Source of the DNA: Prosopocoilus inquinatus
Lineage: Eukaryota; Arthropoda; Insecta; Coleoptera; Lucanidae
Direction of reading: 5' to 3'
Assembly: GCA_036172665.1 (NCBI GenBank)
Contig: CM069875.1
Location: 21,979,806 to 22,043,805, forward strand
Length of the DNA: 64,000 nt
Shown: piece after piece, positions 10,970 through 23,526 of the stretch
Position numbering within the stretch: position 1 is the stretch's first letter
Layout of the letters: each line of letters opens with the position of its first letter
The notes under the pieces: model-generated
The model's input: only the letters and a program-made list of their open reading frames with translations
Database searches by the model: none
What the model was told of the DNA's origin: nothing
Program-made: the position numbers and the translations under genes

Positions 10970-12410
10970 CTATAGTTTCTTGCACATCTGGAATATTTAA
11001 CTATTCAATATTTAAATATTCAAAATATTAATATTAGAATTCGATGCACGGTTTGCTGATCATAGGCGTCCAGATTATAAGACTTCTGGGATACATGTTA
11101 TTATTTATTGATATTTATAATATTCTCTAACTCTTATGCAATGCATTTTATAAAAGTAACGTCATTGTATAGATATTCAGGTATCCAGGTGTAAAATAAA
11201 TTGATCATGAAAATAATATTTTATAACTAAAAATGAAAGAACTAAAGATAAAAATGGTTCCAATAACTTTTGATTTCAACTGCGTTAAAGGATCATTTAA
11301 CCTGTTCGAGTGAAATTTTTATTGAAAAAAAGATTTTAAAATCTTTAACCACTGCTTTTATTGCCAATAAAGAACTCCCTTTTATCTCATACTTCTATAT
11401 ATTCTATATGCTTCCTCAGCCCATATTAACGAAAAATCTATATTCTTTATGCGTTTTTCTACGGGAAAATATGTGTGGTGGAAGTAAAGTGCTTAATATT
11501 AAATTAGGCGAATCCGGTAGCGGCAAAAACGACGTCATCTCGAACGTAATCACGTTGTGCAAATCATTTCCTTATTTACGTTTCCCCCGGGCTATATGCG
11601 AACTGATGTAAGGGGCTTCCCTAAAGAACCCTTTGCGCAGATATTGTCGCTATAGTAGCTGACGTCGATCTTTCCGGCGCTAGCGTCGAATTAAGTTTTC
11701 TCCGCTCCATCATATTTCGCCATTTGAAGGTGAACTTTGTGGCATGCAACGGGAAGATTTTTTAGAATTTACATAACGATGGCAGACGACCAATCAGAGA
11801 TGACATAAAAGCGCATGCAAATTCATAAAGGTAATATAGCGCCGCATCCGTAATCAACAAAACATATACATATTTAAGCTCATGTCCGAGAACATGTTAA
11901 AATATGAGGACTATTTTCATATACAGTGCTGAAAATGCCTCTGCCTAGATAAGCTTTATTCTGTGTAATATAACGATAATTTTACGGACATTAACATGGC
12001 ATAATTTAATATTGGGATTATTCTGGCACACATACATACAGCACATACGCAAGCATGTTCGTGTCACTCTTTTTTTTAAAAAAAGGTTTCTTTTTTACAG
12101 AACAAAGTTGTTTCAAAAATGTGATAATGTAGGAACACACCTATAACGACGAATTCATTTGGTAGCCAGAAGTAAAACTCGAACTTGTTTTATCGAATCA
12201 AAGGGAATACAACAGAATTTATAAATATCTAAAAGTAGTAGTCATATACGTATGCCAAAGGCGTTCTTAATTTGTTCTTTTATTTGTATAATATTTTACC
12301 ATCGGGTTTTCGAGCAGGTTTTGTACGACATTACTTATGAAATTTTCAGATATATTGGCAAAGGTAATCTTACTGCTTCGGTTAATCGATTTCTCTCTAG
12401 CTTTTGATAC
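10970..12410. other. Non-coding stretch, no gene seen
   Basis: AT-rich DNA with no convincing gene. The 113-codon open frame at 11270-11611 has no recognisable motif and I read it as chance. Confidence 0.5.
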
Positions 12411-12414
12411 CTTG

Positions 12415-12544
12415 AGGGCCATTTGCACCACTTTCAGTTAAAATTTAAGCTCCACTTAATTCCATAGAAACGTTTGTTGCAACAATGGTTTCTATGGAGT
12501 TAAGTGGAGCTTAAATTTTAACTGAAAGTGGTGCAAATGGCCCT
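12415..12544. mobile_element. Hairpin MITE
   Basis: The 57-base arm at 12415-12471 (starting AGGGCCATTTGCACCA) is matched, inverted, by 12488-12544 with a single mismatch, leaving a 16-base loop. A short near-perfect hairpin with such ends is typical of a non-autonomous foldback MITE. A transcript would form a long hairpin that could be processed to small RNAs. No target-site duplication is evident. Confidence 0.7.
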
Positions 12545-13538
12545 GAATCTTCTACTTGCGATTTGAAAGCATATTGATTTTGGCAAGTGCTACCCAGTTA
12601 ATTGAGGATTTTTTGAGGAATACAGTTTCTTATTGGACTCAAGTTTCAATCTTGGAACGCATACTATTTAATATATATACTAAAAATCTAAATTAATTAA
12701 AATCTAATTCTAAAGTACGAAGCACATCGTTTTGCGGACGACGTTCAATTATTTTATTGTTTCCGTCCTGAATATGTTATTAATACTACGAGGAGCGTTC
12801 AAATATGAGTGAGAATGAGGTTAGAACGTTTTTATTATCAATGAACCAAAAACGTATTAGATACTATGTTTCAACACAGTCCCTCTCGACTTCAATTCGC
12901 CTGCGCTAACGTTGTGGAAACTTATGTATATCATTTTTGAAGTTGGTTTTTGGCTGCGTGCATATCCAGTTTCGCACAGATGTAATGAGTTCATCATTAT
13001 CCCCTAATTTTTCACCACATAAAAATTTTTCAGTGGTGAAAACAAATGAAAATCCGATATGAAACAAATTGGCGCCGTATGGACAATAAGGCAGAACTAC
13101 GGCAGAACCTCTCACTTCAATTTTCTCAGTGCTGCCAACGAATAGAGGGTACGCGTTTATCAGAAGGAAACAAACGGAATCTCGACGTTGTAAACGAACA
13201 ATTACCTCAACACTCCCCCATGCTTATACCAATTCCTTCTCACAATTATTTCATGGTTGACCAACGATTAACCCATATCGTTCAAACATTGACTGGAGTC
13301 AAGGACATTTTCGGTAGTCTCATAGGAGGTATCTTTAGTACGCGGTTTGGACTTTCTCGAAACTTTTTTGCGGAATCAAACAACTCCACATTGGACATAC
13401 ATTTACCCGCACCTGACACCTGGAAGTCTTATAAAGATTTCATAACATAACTGAAATAATTCAGTAAAAAATTAAAGTTTATGCGTTCTGCAACAAAAAA
13501 CGGTACTCTTTTCTCAAACGTGCTAATTCTTATTGGCA

Positions 13539-14102
13539 GGGGTGCGTTCATAAATGACGCCCGAACGGGTGAGAGTTATACCGGAGTGCGCTAAAACCGT
13601 TCATAAATTTAATTTCAAACTAGACGCACCTCGCCCTTGAGGCGTTCTAAAATCGCAAGGGCGTTCCGCTCGGTGTGCGCTCCCAATTCCTCAATCAGGA
13701 GCGAGGTGAATTTCGCCCGATATGCGCAATATGTAAAATCATAGGTGCATTATAGATGTGAGGCGAGACAAATTGAATACCTTATAAAATAAAATATATT
13801 TATTGTCCCTACTGAATGTAATTAATTTTTTTTAAGGATTTTGATATGATTTGTTTTTGGAACCAACAAAATTAAATATGGTTGATATCAATAAGATTTA
13901 AATATTAGACGATGTCTGTATCTGTAATACTCAGATTCACGTAGTAATAGTAACAAAATTAATAATAAAAAATTGCACCACTCGGAGGACATCTCTAATC
14001 GTTCTGAATTTTACCACGCACTCGCAACGCCTTGGGCGAATCAGCCGTAATTACCCTCGGGGTAACGCTCTATCCTACACTCTCCATTTTTGAACGCACT
14101 CC
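13539..14102. mobile_element. Candidate MITE with short terminal inverted repeats
   Basis: The left end GGGGTGCGTTCA at 13539-13550 matches the right end TGAACGCACTCC at 14091-14102 in inverted orientation with one mismatch. Related GC-rich motifs lie just inside both ends. The interior is AT-rich and non-coding. The flanks do not show a clear target duplication, so the boundaries are tentative. Confidence 0.4.
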
Positions 14103-16525
14103 AGTCGCAAAGAAAAAGAATTTGATTGTTACTAATGACAACTTGGAATGTACCAGTACATGACACATAGCGCTTGTTTCCATCCATTGTTTTCTATGCT
14201 CACGGCAACAAGAACCCTCCTCGTATTAATAAAATTAACGATACCTTATCTCGTTATCTGATTATGCCAGAAAACGTTCCTTAATTATTAATCTTATTAA
14301 ATCACATCTTATTTTGTTTGGAGACTAAAAGCTCTAGAGATTATTTCAATGAACTTCACTGAAAATATTGAGGGTATAAATTTGTCCCCTGTTGAAGTGG
14401 TTAAGAATTTAGGCTTCCATGTTGATTCAATTTACGCTTTTCTAAGCACATTTCTGTTTGCATACAAAAAGCATTTGAAAACTTGTAATTTATACAGTAA
14501 TTTATTCTAATCAAGAATTTTTACACAAGCGTGTCAAATATATCATCGTGAAAGCTTTCACATTTTAATTTTTCAGAAACAGGGAGTTTATGTTCTATCA
14601 TCTCTTTTACCTTACCTTGGGGTTAGTTGGCTCTTCGGCCTATCAAAACTGTAATTATGTTTGATCTCTCATTCAAAACACTATGTGTAATTTTGGTCGT
14701 TTTTATGAAAAAAAGCAATGTAAATACTAGTAATTTATTTAAAAATGAAACAGACTTACAACTTCATCTATTTTTTTAACTGCATAAAATTCTACAGCAA
14801 AATCTGGAAAATTTGCCTAAAACTCTCGCTCCCGTAGGCTTTTGTACCGAATAAACTCAAACTCCATCAAATTTATAGTGCCCTTTCGATTAAAAAAAGT
14901 CTTATATTCTATGGTGACAGCCATTACGAAAGGGTAACTTGAAAATTGAAATCACACAATAAAAACGTTATGCTTATATTAAAACACTACATCTTGACAA
15001 CAATCATCTGTCAGGCTTCCATCAGTTTTGAAGTCATCCCTTTTTTGCTCCATCTTCTTTCATCAAAAAATCAAAATCTGCTAGATGAATTTTTCAATTG
15101 TACATTCGTTACATTGACAGTTAAGATCAAACAAAATAGAAAAAATAGGTATACATGACGTAAACTTTATAGACAGACTATAAGTTTAACAAAAATGAAA
15201 AATTAAACCCCGAAACAATATTAAGGCAGCAAGAATGTAGAAATTATCACAGGAAAAAGTTCCCTCTTGCAGAGTTCTCAGTTAACGAAGGAAATACAAT
15301 CAAATCTTATCCCGAAAGTGCCCGTAACTCGCCCACATTGCCGGTTCGCTTCGCGACTAATCCCGATAGTACATTCCAAGATGCGACGTCACGCAGAACA
15401 ATACCAAAAAAATCTTCTTGCAAAGAAAATCGGTCTTTGCAACGTCCACACGACGCCCGGCATCAGTCTGGAAGGAACAGCTTCGTTAGGCACTATGCAG
15501 GGCGAAAAACCGGGGCAGTATGCAGTCATCGTCAGGAATTGCCCATGACTACTTGCTATAAGGGAGAAAACGTGGAAATAAAACCACCGTAAACGGTAAA
15601 CGCACGTGAAAATCAAGAGTTTGGACAGCGGAGCAGACTTCACAGAATCGTTAAACGATCTCCCAAACGCGGGAAAAACTTCAACATGGAACACACCAAA
15701 GGTACGCAATGCCTAAAAAGATGCGCACACCGACTGTCTTATCTGATAGTCAACAACGAAAAGGGCTAGTCAACGTTTGGTCGACAACCGCATGCGTAGG
15801 TTGTGGCTAATCTGCTGCAACGCGCCGCCACATAAGGAGAAAAGTAATACATCCAAACGAAACGGCTAAACTCAAATCCGACCGTAACATGTCTCAATAG
15901 CTTACCGTCCAACTTTAAATCTTTCTCTAACTCAATTTTTCAGGAAACACCTCCGAAATCTTCTTCTGAGCTTCTAAAATATTATGGAAGTATTATCGTA
16001 GAAAATATGATGCATCTTATTACGTGAAACTGTAGTACTAACTATCATGGATCTTGTTACATGTATAGCTTCTTTTGTTGCTACAATTAAATGTTCATCT
16101 TCTTCGTAGTTAGCTTGCAGTCAGTCAATCTAAAATCACACGTGATTCAGTGAAAATTTTAGGTTGTTATATGTTATATTACTTATTTATCTATGCTTTT
16201 GGTTGAATAAATTTTATTATTATTATTAAATAAGACTATTGCAATATGTAACAAAAGAATGAATTATTTACTGAATTCATATGCAAAATCAATCTTCATG
16301 AAATCAAAACTAGAAAAAAAGATCAACACTAATACCGCTTTATTTTCACCATTCTCTTACCTTGCGTCAACCCCAGATATACCAGAAGCAAAGCCGCACT
16401 TTGTAATGCAATTTAAACGAAAAACTGCGATTTTATAAAACGCAGGCTAGTATAACAACAGAGTATGGAGATACTCTCAGAGGGTTTTGAAGTAATGAAT
16501 CAAAAACATTGTGAACCTTTAAGCT
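14103..16525. other. Non-coding stretch, no gene seen
   Basis: Overlapping short open frames on both strands at 15267-15709 reflect a locally GC-richer patch and show no domain. I see no gene, RNA or intact element in this stretch. Confidence 0.45.
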
Positions 16526-16530
16526 TGATT

Positions 16531-16900
16531 CTCACTATCCTGCAAGCGGCCTGCAATGCACGGGCAAGGAATGGGCTCTGCACGTCCTCGGCAAATATTG
16601 TAACCTATGAATTCAATGCTTTTCCCGGGTTACATTTTCATTATGTGGGCACCGGCCCGGGAAAGATCGCTGCTTGCACGCGGGGTTTCTTTTTAACAAT
16701 ATTTGCCGAATACGTACCGCGCCGATTCTGCGTGTTGCAGAGTTTAGATTAGTATTATATGAAGCATGACAGAAATGATAATACGTCAGCAAAAAATTAA
16801 TTGTTCATCCGAAATGGATGAAAAATTAATAGGTATTTGCCGAGCACGTGCCGGGCCCCTTCCGAGCCCGTGCGTTGCAGGTCGCTTGCACGATAGTGAG
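16531..16900. repeat. GC-rich inverted repeat (foldback)
   Basis: The arm at about 16531-16600, beginning CTCACTATCCTGCAAGCGGC and ending CGGCAAATATTG, pairs with the inverted arm at 16834-16900, roughly 80 percent matched. A third, diverged piece of the right arm (TTTGCCGAATACGTACC and onward) is at about 16700-16745. The arms are clearly richer in G+C than their surroundings. It looks like an old foldback element; the open frames at 16465-16993 run across it and are not genes. Confidence 0.55.
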
Positions 16901-18510
16901 AATAAAGTTTTATGCTCGAGTCTGACAAGATCACAAATACACCTTTGTTATGAGTTGCTCGTACATAACCAAATTACAAATTCTAGTGTATAAATATTGC
17001 AGTTAATTACACGGTTTGAATCCAGCCATCCAACAAACCCGAACTTAGAAGTAGAAAACTTTCGCAACAGTCAAAATAATGTCAAAACGTATAGTATCTT
17101 TGGACATGCGAATTAAATTAAAGGCTGGAGTATCTTGTCATATACATCGTGCTCAACAAATATAACGTCTTCCACTATGATTTATGACGTCATTGAGGAC
17201 ACATTTAATGTTGAAGATATCTAAAATTCTTGTTTTGTTACTGATTATGATTATGACCAAAAAGAAAACATACTTTACGGGCGGAGAACAACGAATAAAA
17301 TTTAGATATCCTCTAAACTACTCTTTAGTAGAGATATAGATCTATACATGAGTAGAATTGTAAAGACTCAAAGAGAGCAATGTATCAAATTTAAGGTATA
17401 AAGTATACGCCGTGGTTGTCTATTTAAAATGTTTATATCGCTTTGGTCGAGGAAGTTTTTCTAGCAGGAAACATAAAGAAGACAACAGAAACACATCGTG
17501 AGTCTCTGAGCGCGCTTCCTCTTAAAAAATTTAAGTGGCAACAAGTTTATTCGCAGTGTCGTCAGTTCATTTTGTGGTTTTATAAAGTCACGCTGGCTTT
17601 TTATGTCCTTTGTGGTCGAGATAAGCTGGCGAGCGTTCTTTCCGTTGCCCGCGACTATCGACGTGTGAACGGTCATCATGGAAACTACCACCTTTTACGA
17701 TTTTATCGCTTGCTTTTATTGGATGAGATTTTTAAAGCAAGTATACGGTGTATACAATAATAAAATGCTGTTTTTATTGTGAAAATCGAAATCAACCTCA
17801 TTATCAAAATAGTAGCTAAAATTCCATAAGAAGCACTTATTTGGCAGCAATAATAAATCTCAATATAGACGAGTGTTCAAGTAAGGAATAGTTTTAAAGT
17901 ACTGACTTAAAACTGGCTAAAATACCTTTTGAAGTTGATAAATCCAATTGCAAGTTAAATTAATCTTTGTTTGGTGCATTTGCAGTACTTTTAAAAATAA
18001 ACGCACAATTCAATTGCATCTAAAAAGGGCAACATAATTGAAGCTCGCTTGTAGGGCACTTTGTTAAAACTATCGGATAAGTGGACTTCTATATCCGACG
18101 CTACAGCGTCGTAGTCCTGCGAAAGGACAAGATATTCGTTTTCTCCTTTTTTAAGCGTCCTGGGATCAATCGAAAAGCTCGGCTTTCGGAGGCATCTCTT
18201 ATTTCTTATTTTCTCGTTTTGTACAAGAATTCCCATGTTATGGCCCAGCTATTTGAACCAAAGATATGAAAACGACAGACTTTTAATAAATGCTCTTTGG
18301 AGAGGGCTCCGTAGCGGAAAATTGCTTTTTTCCCCGTTTGGAAATTTATTTTACACTTTCATAAAAAAAAAACCGCTCAAACAATGCAATTTTCGTTATA
18401 AAACGAAAACGAGCATAAAGATAAATCTTCATTTAAAAATAACAAAGTTTATTTAATAAATTTCGACTTCATCCTTAAGATCCGTATGACACGGTGATAA
18501 TTTTTGTATA
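16901..18510. other. Non-coding stretch, no gene seen
   Basis: AT-rich DNA. The 105-codon open frame at 17443-17760 shows no motif and has a competing frame on the other strand, so I do not call it a gene. Confidence 0.45.
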
Positions 18511-18514
18511 AAAT

Positions 18515-18722
18515 TTTTAGAAAAATTTTGTTGGAGATCGTTTTTGATTGCAGTGAAAACCTCGAACAGCCTCTGTACAGCTGTTTCTATTGCTTTGACA
18601 GCAAGCATGGCCGCCTTACATAGGGGACTTATTAGGAGCAAATCCGCTTCAATTTGTCTATCCTACTGCAATGTCAGGTCAAAAAACGAAGCGATCGTAG
18701 GATGTCGCTGTTTTATCTATAA
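18515..18722. repeat. Chimeric copy of the hammerhead repeat family
   Basis: The left half (18515-18587) is minus-strand family sequence up to the GAAA of the ribozyme. At about 18588 it switches to plus-strand family sequence (starting in the GCTTTGACAGCAAGCATGG segment) that runs to about 18718. The ribozyme core is lost at the switch. Inverted joins are a recurring property of the family (compare 5000/5001). Confidence 0.75.
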
Positions 18723-19251
18723 AATTATTATTAAAAACTGCTAGAGAAGTATCGAACTAAAGTAAATACCTCGTAAAATCTTAAAACAACAAATCTCTTC
18801 ATATTTTCTTTTCACTGTCATTGATTCTTTCTGTTCATTTTTGCTCTTTCCGTTTGTGGTCATTCATTCATGCTACTTTCTTTTGTACTTGAACTGTGAT
18901 AGTATGTACTTTACATTCATGATATTTTGGTAATTTTTTTAATAATATTCGGTTTCAAAATGTTCTTTTCGTTCTCCAAGGTACATGTACATTTGTTTGC
19001 CCTTCATCAACTATCAACATTTTTTTATTCCCGTTGTATTTTCCAGTTGACCTTAATTCTTTTATTACTAATTATTTATTTATGGTAAAAGTTTTTTTTT
19101 TTAATTCCACACAGGACGGTAATTATTTATCGTAATTTAATTGTTTTTACTATTTACATATTTATTTGTTTCTACGTGTTTCTCATAATAATTAGATTAT
19201 TTTGACAGTTAAAGTTACAAACATTATTTCAGTGATCAATCTGGGAGAAAT

Positions 19252-19364
19252 TACTCAATGTAAAATTTTGAAAAATGTATGTCCGTTTGAGTAGGTACTC
19301 AGTTAATCAAAGAGAGATTTAGTTCCAAACGGACATACATTTTTCAAAATTTTATATTGAGTGA
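19252..19364. repeat. Hairpin inverted repeat, probable MITE
   Basis: Arms of about 39 bases at 19252-19290 and 19326-19364, sharing AAAATTTTGAAAAATGTATG, are inverted copies with a few mismatches around a loop of about 35 bases. No coding potential. A transcript would form a stable hairpin. Confidence 0.6.
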
Positions 19365-21420
19365 TTTTATGAAGTCGCAGCTTCTCGTTTAGATTGCATT
19401 ATAAAGTGCGACTTAATAAAATGCAGGCTACTGTACTAATTGCGAATGCACAAGCGGGTGTAACTGGTAATATTTCCGCATATTTTTATAGCTTCACAGA
19501 AATAACTTCAAAATATTAAATTAGTATTTTGCCCAGTTTGTATGTTTGAATTAATTTACGCTAAAATAGTCTAAAACTAAAATAGTATATTATACACACA
19601 ATTAATGGTATAGCTACATTGAATAATAATTATATTTAAATAATTGACGGGATTGTTAACAATAAATATTATGATTGTAGTACAAGACTTTTCATTATAA
19701 CGATTTAATAATATTTGCTTTTGACTTTCTATTTGGTACACTTCAGACATGAGAAAACTACGTCTCTCAAGTAACTTATAATAACTTCATTTTCTTCGAT
19801 GACAAGTCACATTTACGAGACGTTCTCAAGATTACACTGCTGGAAGAGATGGCTTCCGTTTATGCGATTATGTAGCTTTGTTAGCTGCAACCCGCTGCGA
19901 CTTCGTTTCTTTCCCCATTACATGTAGTTCCTTCGTAGAATTAACAGCGCTCCAGCGAGACTTAATGCACACTTTAAACATCTTTCTAATGCTGCTCGGA
20001 CGGAGGGAAAAGCGCGAAAACTTGTTGTGGAGTCCGGACATCGTGGTGGGTGAGAATTTATGGTCGACGAAAAAAACGCGACATTTCTTGCCATCGGCCA
20101 TATGTCATCGAGCAGAACTTTTTCGCTAAATCAATTCACTTCCGAAGTTCCTGCCCGAATATCGCAAAACATAGGAACTAATTACTTATCGGGAGACAAA
20201 CAACGGCACAACTGGGACGAGGCTTGTGTGACCTGGTTTTTATCAATTGAAGAAGAATTCTTTTTGATAAAACTAACCAGAAAAGTTGAAAACAATTAAA
20301 ATGGCTGCATGAGCAAAAACGAGAAAACAAGTCTGAGTTTGAAGTAATCTAGCAATCATGATCGTATTCGTAATTTATGATATCGATAACGTGTTGCATT
20401 TTTTATTACTCTACATGAGTCATGTGGCCTATTAAATTTTGCATAAATTAAATCGATTAATAGATTAATTTCTCCAATATAAGGTTTTTAGATTTTCTTG
20501 TTAGAAAATCACGATCTATGTTAAAAAGCAATAAGAAAGTCTTCGTCATTTTTTGATAAATCTTTTTTTTTTCAACCGCACGGAGGCATCAAGGAAAGGC
20601 ACGTGAAAGCACTCCAGAATTTGCCAAACTGCGTAAAATACTCTCCAAATCCCCTATAGTAATGAATACTCTTATAAAACATACTGGAGAATTCATTAGA
20701 ACAGGAAAAGAATCCATGACAGAGATGTTTTGGATTCATTTTCCTGGAGCAACAACCAGAGACATTGTGGCTGCTGACTGGACTAGCTCGTGCTTTCCGG
20801 GCAACAAGGGAGACAAATACTTTTTACTATGAACAGTGCTCTAGAGAAGTCGAGACGACACTGAGCTGCAAAAGAACGTATTCAAACTAATAAAGCCACC
20901 ACTTGGCTTCGCACAAAAATTGCTAAGGAAAAGGTTCGATCAATCAAAAACTAGATGACATCAACTGTAACCAACCCAAAGTAATTTGACGTAAAGGGGA
21001 GCCAATCTCTGCAAAGGTCATATGAACCAAAGCACAAGAGACAGACGCAGCGCCAGGATTTATGACCCTGCCTCGACTTTAGAGTTTCTTTCTTTCATTC
21101 CCACGGAATATTGTGAAATAAAATGCAGTCGTTATAATGAAATGCGAACCAACCGCGAAGAAAAACCAAAACGATGATTTACGCAGACAAAGATTGCGAT
21201 AAATAAAATTATTTTTAGCTTAAACGGGTACCCAAAAAAAGCGACCCATTAAACACACACGTCCGCGCAGGAAATGAAAAAAAGACGATAAGCCAAACCT
21301 CGTACTTCGGTGAAAATTTGCACATACAGGGCGACTCTAAACAAAAGAACTTGAAACTGTAATATTCTGCAGGTTTATCTACAGAGATAGCACTCCATCA
21401 CTCACTTGGATGGCGGAGAA
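19365..21420. other. Non-coding stretch, no intact gene seen
   Basis: No convincing gene. The part from about 20580 onward has the more balanced composition of the LINE relic that follows and may be its eroded 5' portion, but I cannot read a domain in it. Confidence 0.4.
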
Positions 21421-21429
21421 AATAAAAAA

Positions 21430-22240
21430 AATAAATAGGTTCTTTTAGCTGTCTTTCTAGACTTCGAAAGGGCGTGCATGCTCAGAGATAAGATGGCCTA
21501 TACGCCACTGCTAGACGGTAAGTGTGATAGAAGGTTGTCCACAGGAGGGAGTGTCGCATTTACCGTAGTCGAGCTTGAGATGGGTTAGATTTAGAAGTCC
21601 TGACCCCTTACTGTTTGCAGCAGACGATACATTCATACCTAAAATGAAAATTTAATGAACGAATTCAACTTGACCTGAATCGTAGTAACAAAGTGAACTG
21701 AATAGGAAAGTCTAAGGATCAGTTCTCAAAAACCGCCATTGTCCTATTCACATGAAGTCCCCTGGGTGATGTAAGCCCTCTATGTCTTCGTGTAAATGAA
21801 ATAGTATTGTCAGGGGAAGTAAAGTACTTCGGATAATCTTTGACTCTGAAAACACCTAGACCCAACACTTGAACAAAATAGTCTGGCGGTCGGTGACCAA
21901 TTTTGTGGAGGCTAGACGAGTTTACAACAGTACGTCGCCGTCGGGTCTAAAACCATATGAGGCGTTAACGATAATTGGAGCGGTACATGGATCGGGGTAG
22001 AAAAGTAAGATAGAAAGAATGCGTTTAATGCAAGTAAGAATGATAGAATAGATTAACCAGTATATACCGCTCCAATTATCGTAAACGCCTGGTTGCGCCA
22101 GAATGGTTTGGTTTGGTGGTCCAAGGTCAAGCAGGAAGCCACCAAACTTAAACTGAGCAAGGCGCAAAAACTTGCCTTGTATGACGAGCCACTGCTACAA
22201 TAGGTAGCGCTCTGGTCCTTCCTCCTTTACACATCGTGAT
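21430..22240 (+). pseudogene. Eroded LINE reverse transcriptase remnant
   Basis: Scattered short peptides in different plus-strand frames resemble LINE pol protein. A piece near 21455 resembles motif A (a Phe-rich strand before FEKA-like residues). A piece near 21622 reads AADDTF, like motif C. A piece near 22110-22195 contains WWSKVKQ and KLSKAQKLAL, like the C-terminal region of insect LINE pol proteins. Many stops and frame changes separate them, so nothing can be made. An inverted repeat (21961-21986 with 22065-22090, containing CGATAATTGGAGCGGTA) interrupts it. The family cannot be fixed. Confidence 0.45.
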
Positions 22241-23418
22241 AATCCGAGGGGCAAGACGTGGGCTTCAGGGACTGCAAAATTTTACAAGTCGCGTTCGGTA
22301 TTGGTATGGGTCACACAAATATCGCTGAGGGGGTTCTTTACTTGATACGTGAGCGTCGTGACCTTGAACAGAATATTCGTCCTGACAGTACGATCTGATA
22401 CACGGATAATTAAAACTGGTGCCTTGTGCAAATTGTAGGAACGAAGCCTAAAGAATAAGTTGAACCAATTTGTTTACATTTTTCTTACAGAAATTTACGC
22501 TATATTACAAAGTGCGCGGGAAAATAATAGGAGGGCTTACACTAATAAGTGAATCTTCATGTTATCTGAAGCCAATCGATTTTGAAGACTAAAAATCTAG
22601 GTTTAATAAAACCATAATCTTTCAGTATATTGTTGAGCTTATTCTAGCCTAAAGTATGTCTTGAGTTAAAAATTAATTTTAAAACGCAAATTAAAAACCA
22701 TCAGGTATTATCGGTGATGAACAAGCCGGTGAACTAACTAAGTAGGGTAACGCTTGTCATACCTTAGCTTTGAACCTACCCTAGGAGTAACTAAGAGCGC
22801 TATTTGAGGATTTTTCAGTAACTGAATAAGCCAGAAATATAAAGCTGGGGCGATCGGTTGGAACAGCGCAGTGCGACGGCAAAACAAAATGCATGAAAAT
22901 CATGGCTTCCCTAAATCATAAGCATTATTCCGCGCTGCGCTTTTGCCCTAATGGCTGTGCCTCAATTGATTTATATGCATTTCGTTTGGAAGCCGAGCCG
23001 TGCCGCTCTGACCGACCGCCCTAGTGGACGCTCAGCTTAACAGACAGACAGACAGATAAATAGACCAGGAACCGTTATAGCAAAACTCTACTCAAACTTT
23101 TTTTTGGGCAGGCGCAACTGAGGATCATACTAGAACAGTTAACTGTTAAGGAGTATACATGAAGAATCAGAGACAGGAATTGGCAAATCGCAGACAGCGC
23201 ATATTTGGACATCTTAAAGACTTTACTCTATAATATTATCTACTGCCAGCCTACATACTTAGTTGACAACTAAAATATCTTTTTAAGTAAGAAATAAATT
23301 AAACTAATCACACTGAATTGATACTGTTAGCTGTTATTTTGTGATATTCCATTTTACACGAATAAATTAAATAAAACACTATTTTAGTATAGATCACTAT
23401 ATTTAACACAAGAATTGT

Positions 23419-23450
23419 GACTGCAGTTTCGGCATACAATGCCATTATCA
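23419..23450 (-). ncRNA. Hammerhead-like motif in the Penelope-like element (left arm)
   Basis: On the minus strand: TTGATAA in the place of CTGANGA, a 5-bp stem GGCAT/ATGCC with a 3-base loop, GAAA, and the palindrome CTGCAG followed by T and C. The order matches the core of a type-I hammerhead. The C3-G8 pair of the canonical core is replaced by T3-A8, which would keep the pair. Stem I is weak unless distant pairing (TATTTTAGT with ACTAAAATA about 30 bases downstream) is used. Possibly active, more likely a decayed ribozyme. Confidence 0.5.
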
Positions 23451-23526
23451 AACTAAAATATTTTAACAAAATTTAAACTTAAAACTAGCGCTAAAACGGT
23501 AGAGGTGTAGTACTGAGAATTCTAAT

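Noticed and set aside
13046..13450. 134-codon open frame
   Set aside because: No motif, a competing frame on the other strand at its 5' end, and no splice or neighbour support. It might be a relic of a transposon, but I cannot name one.
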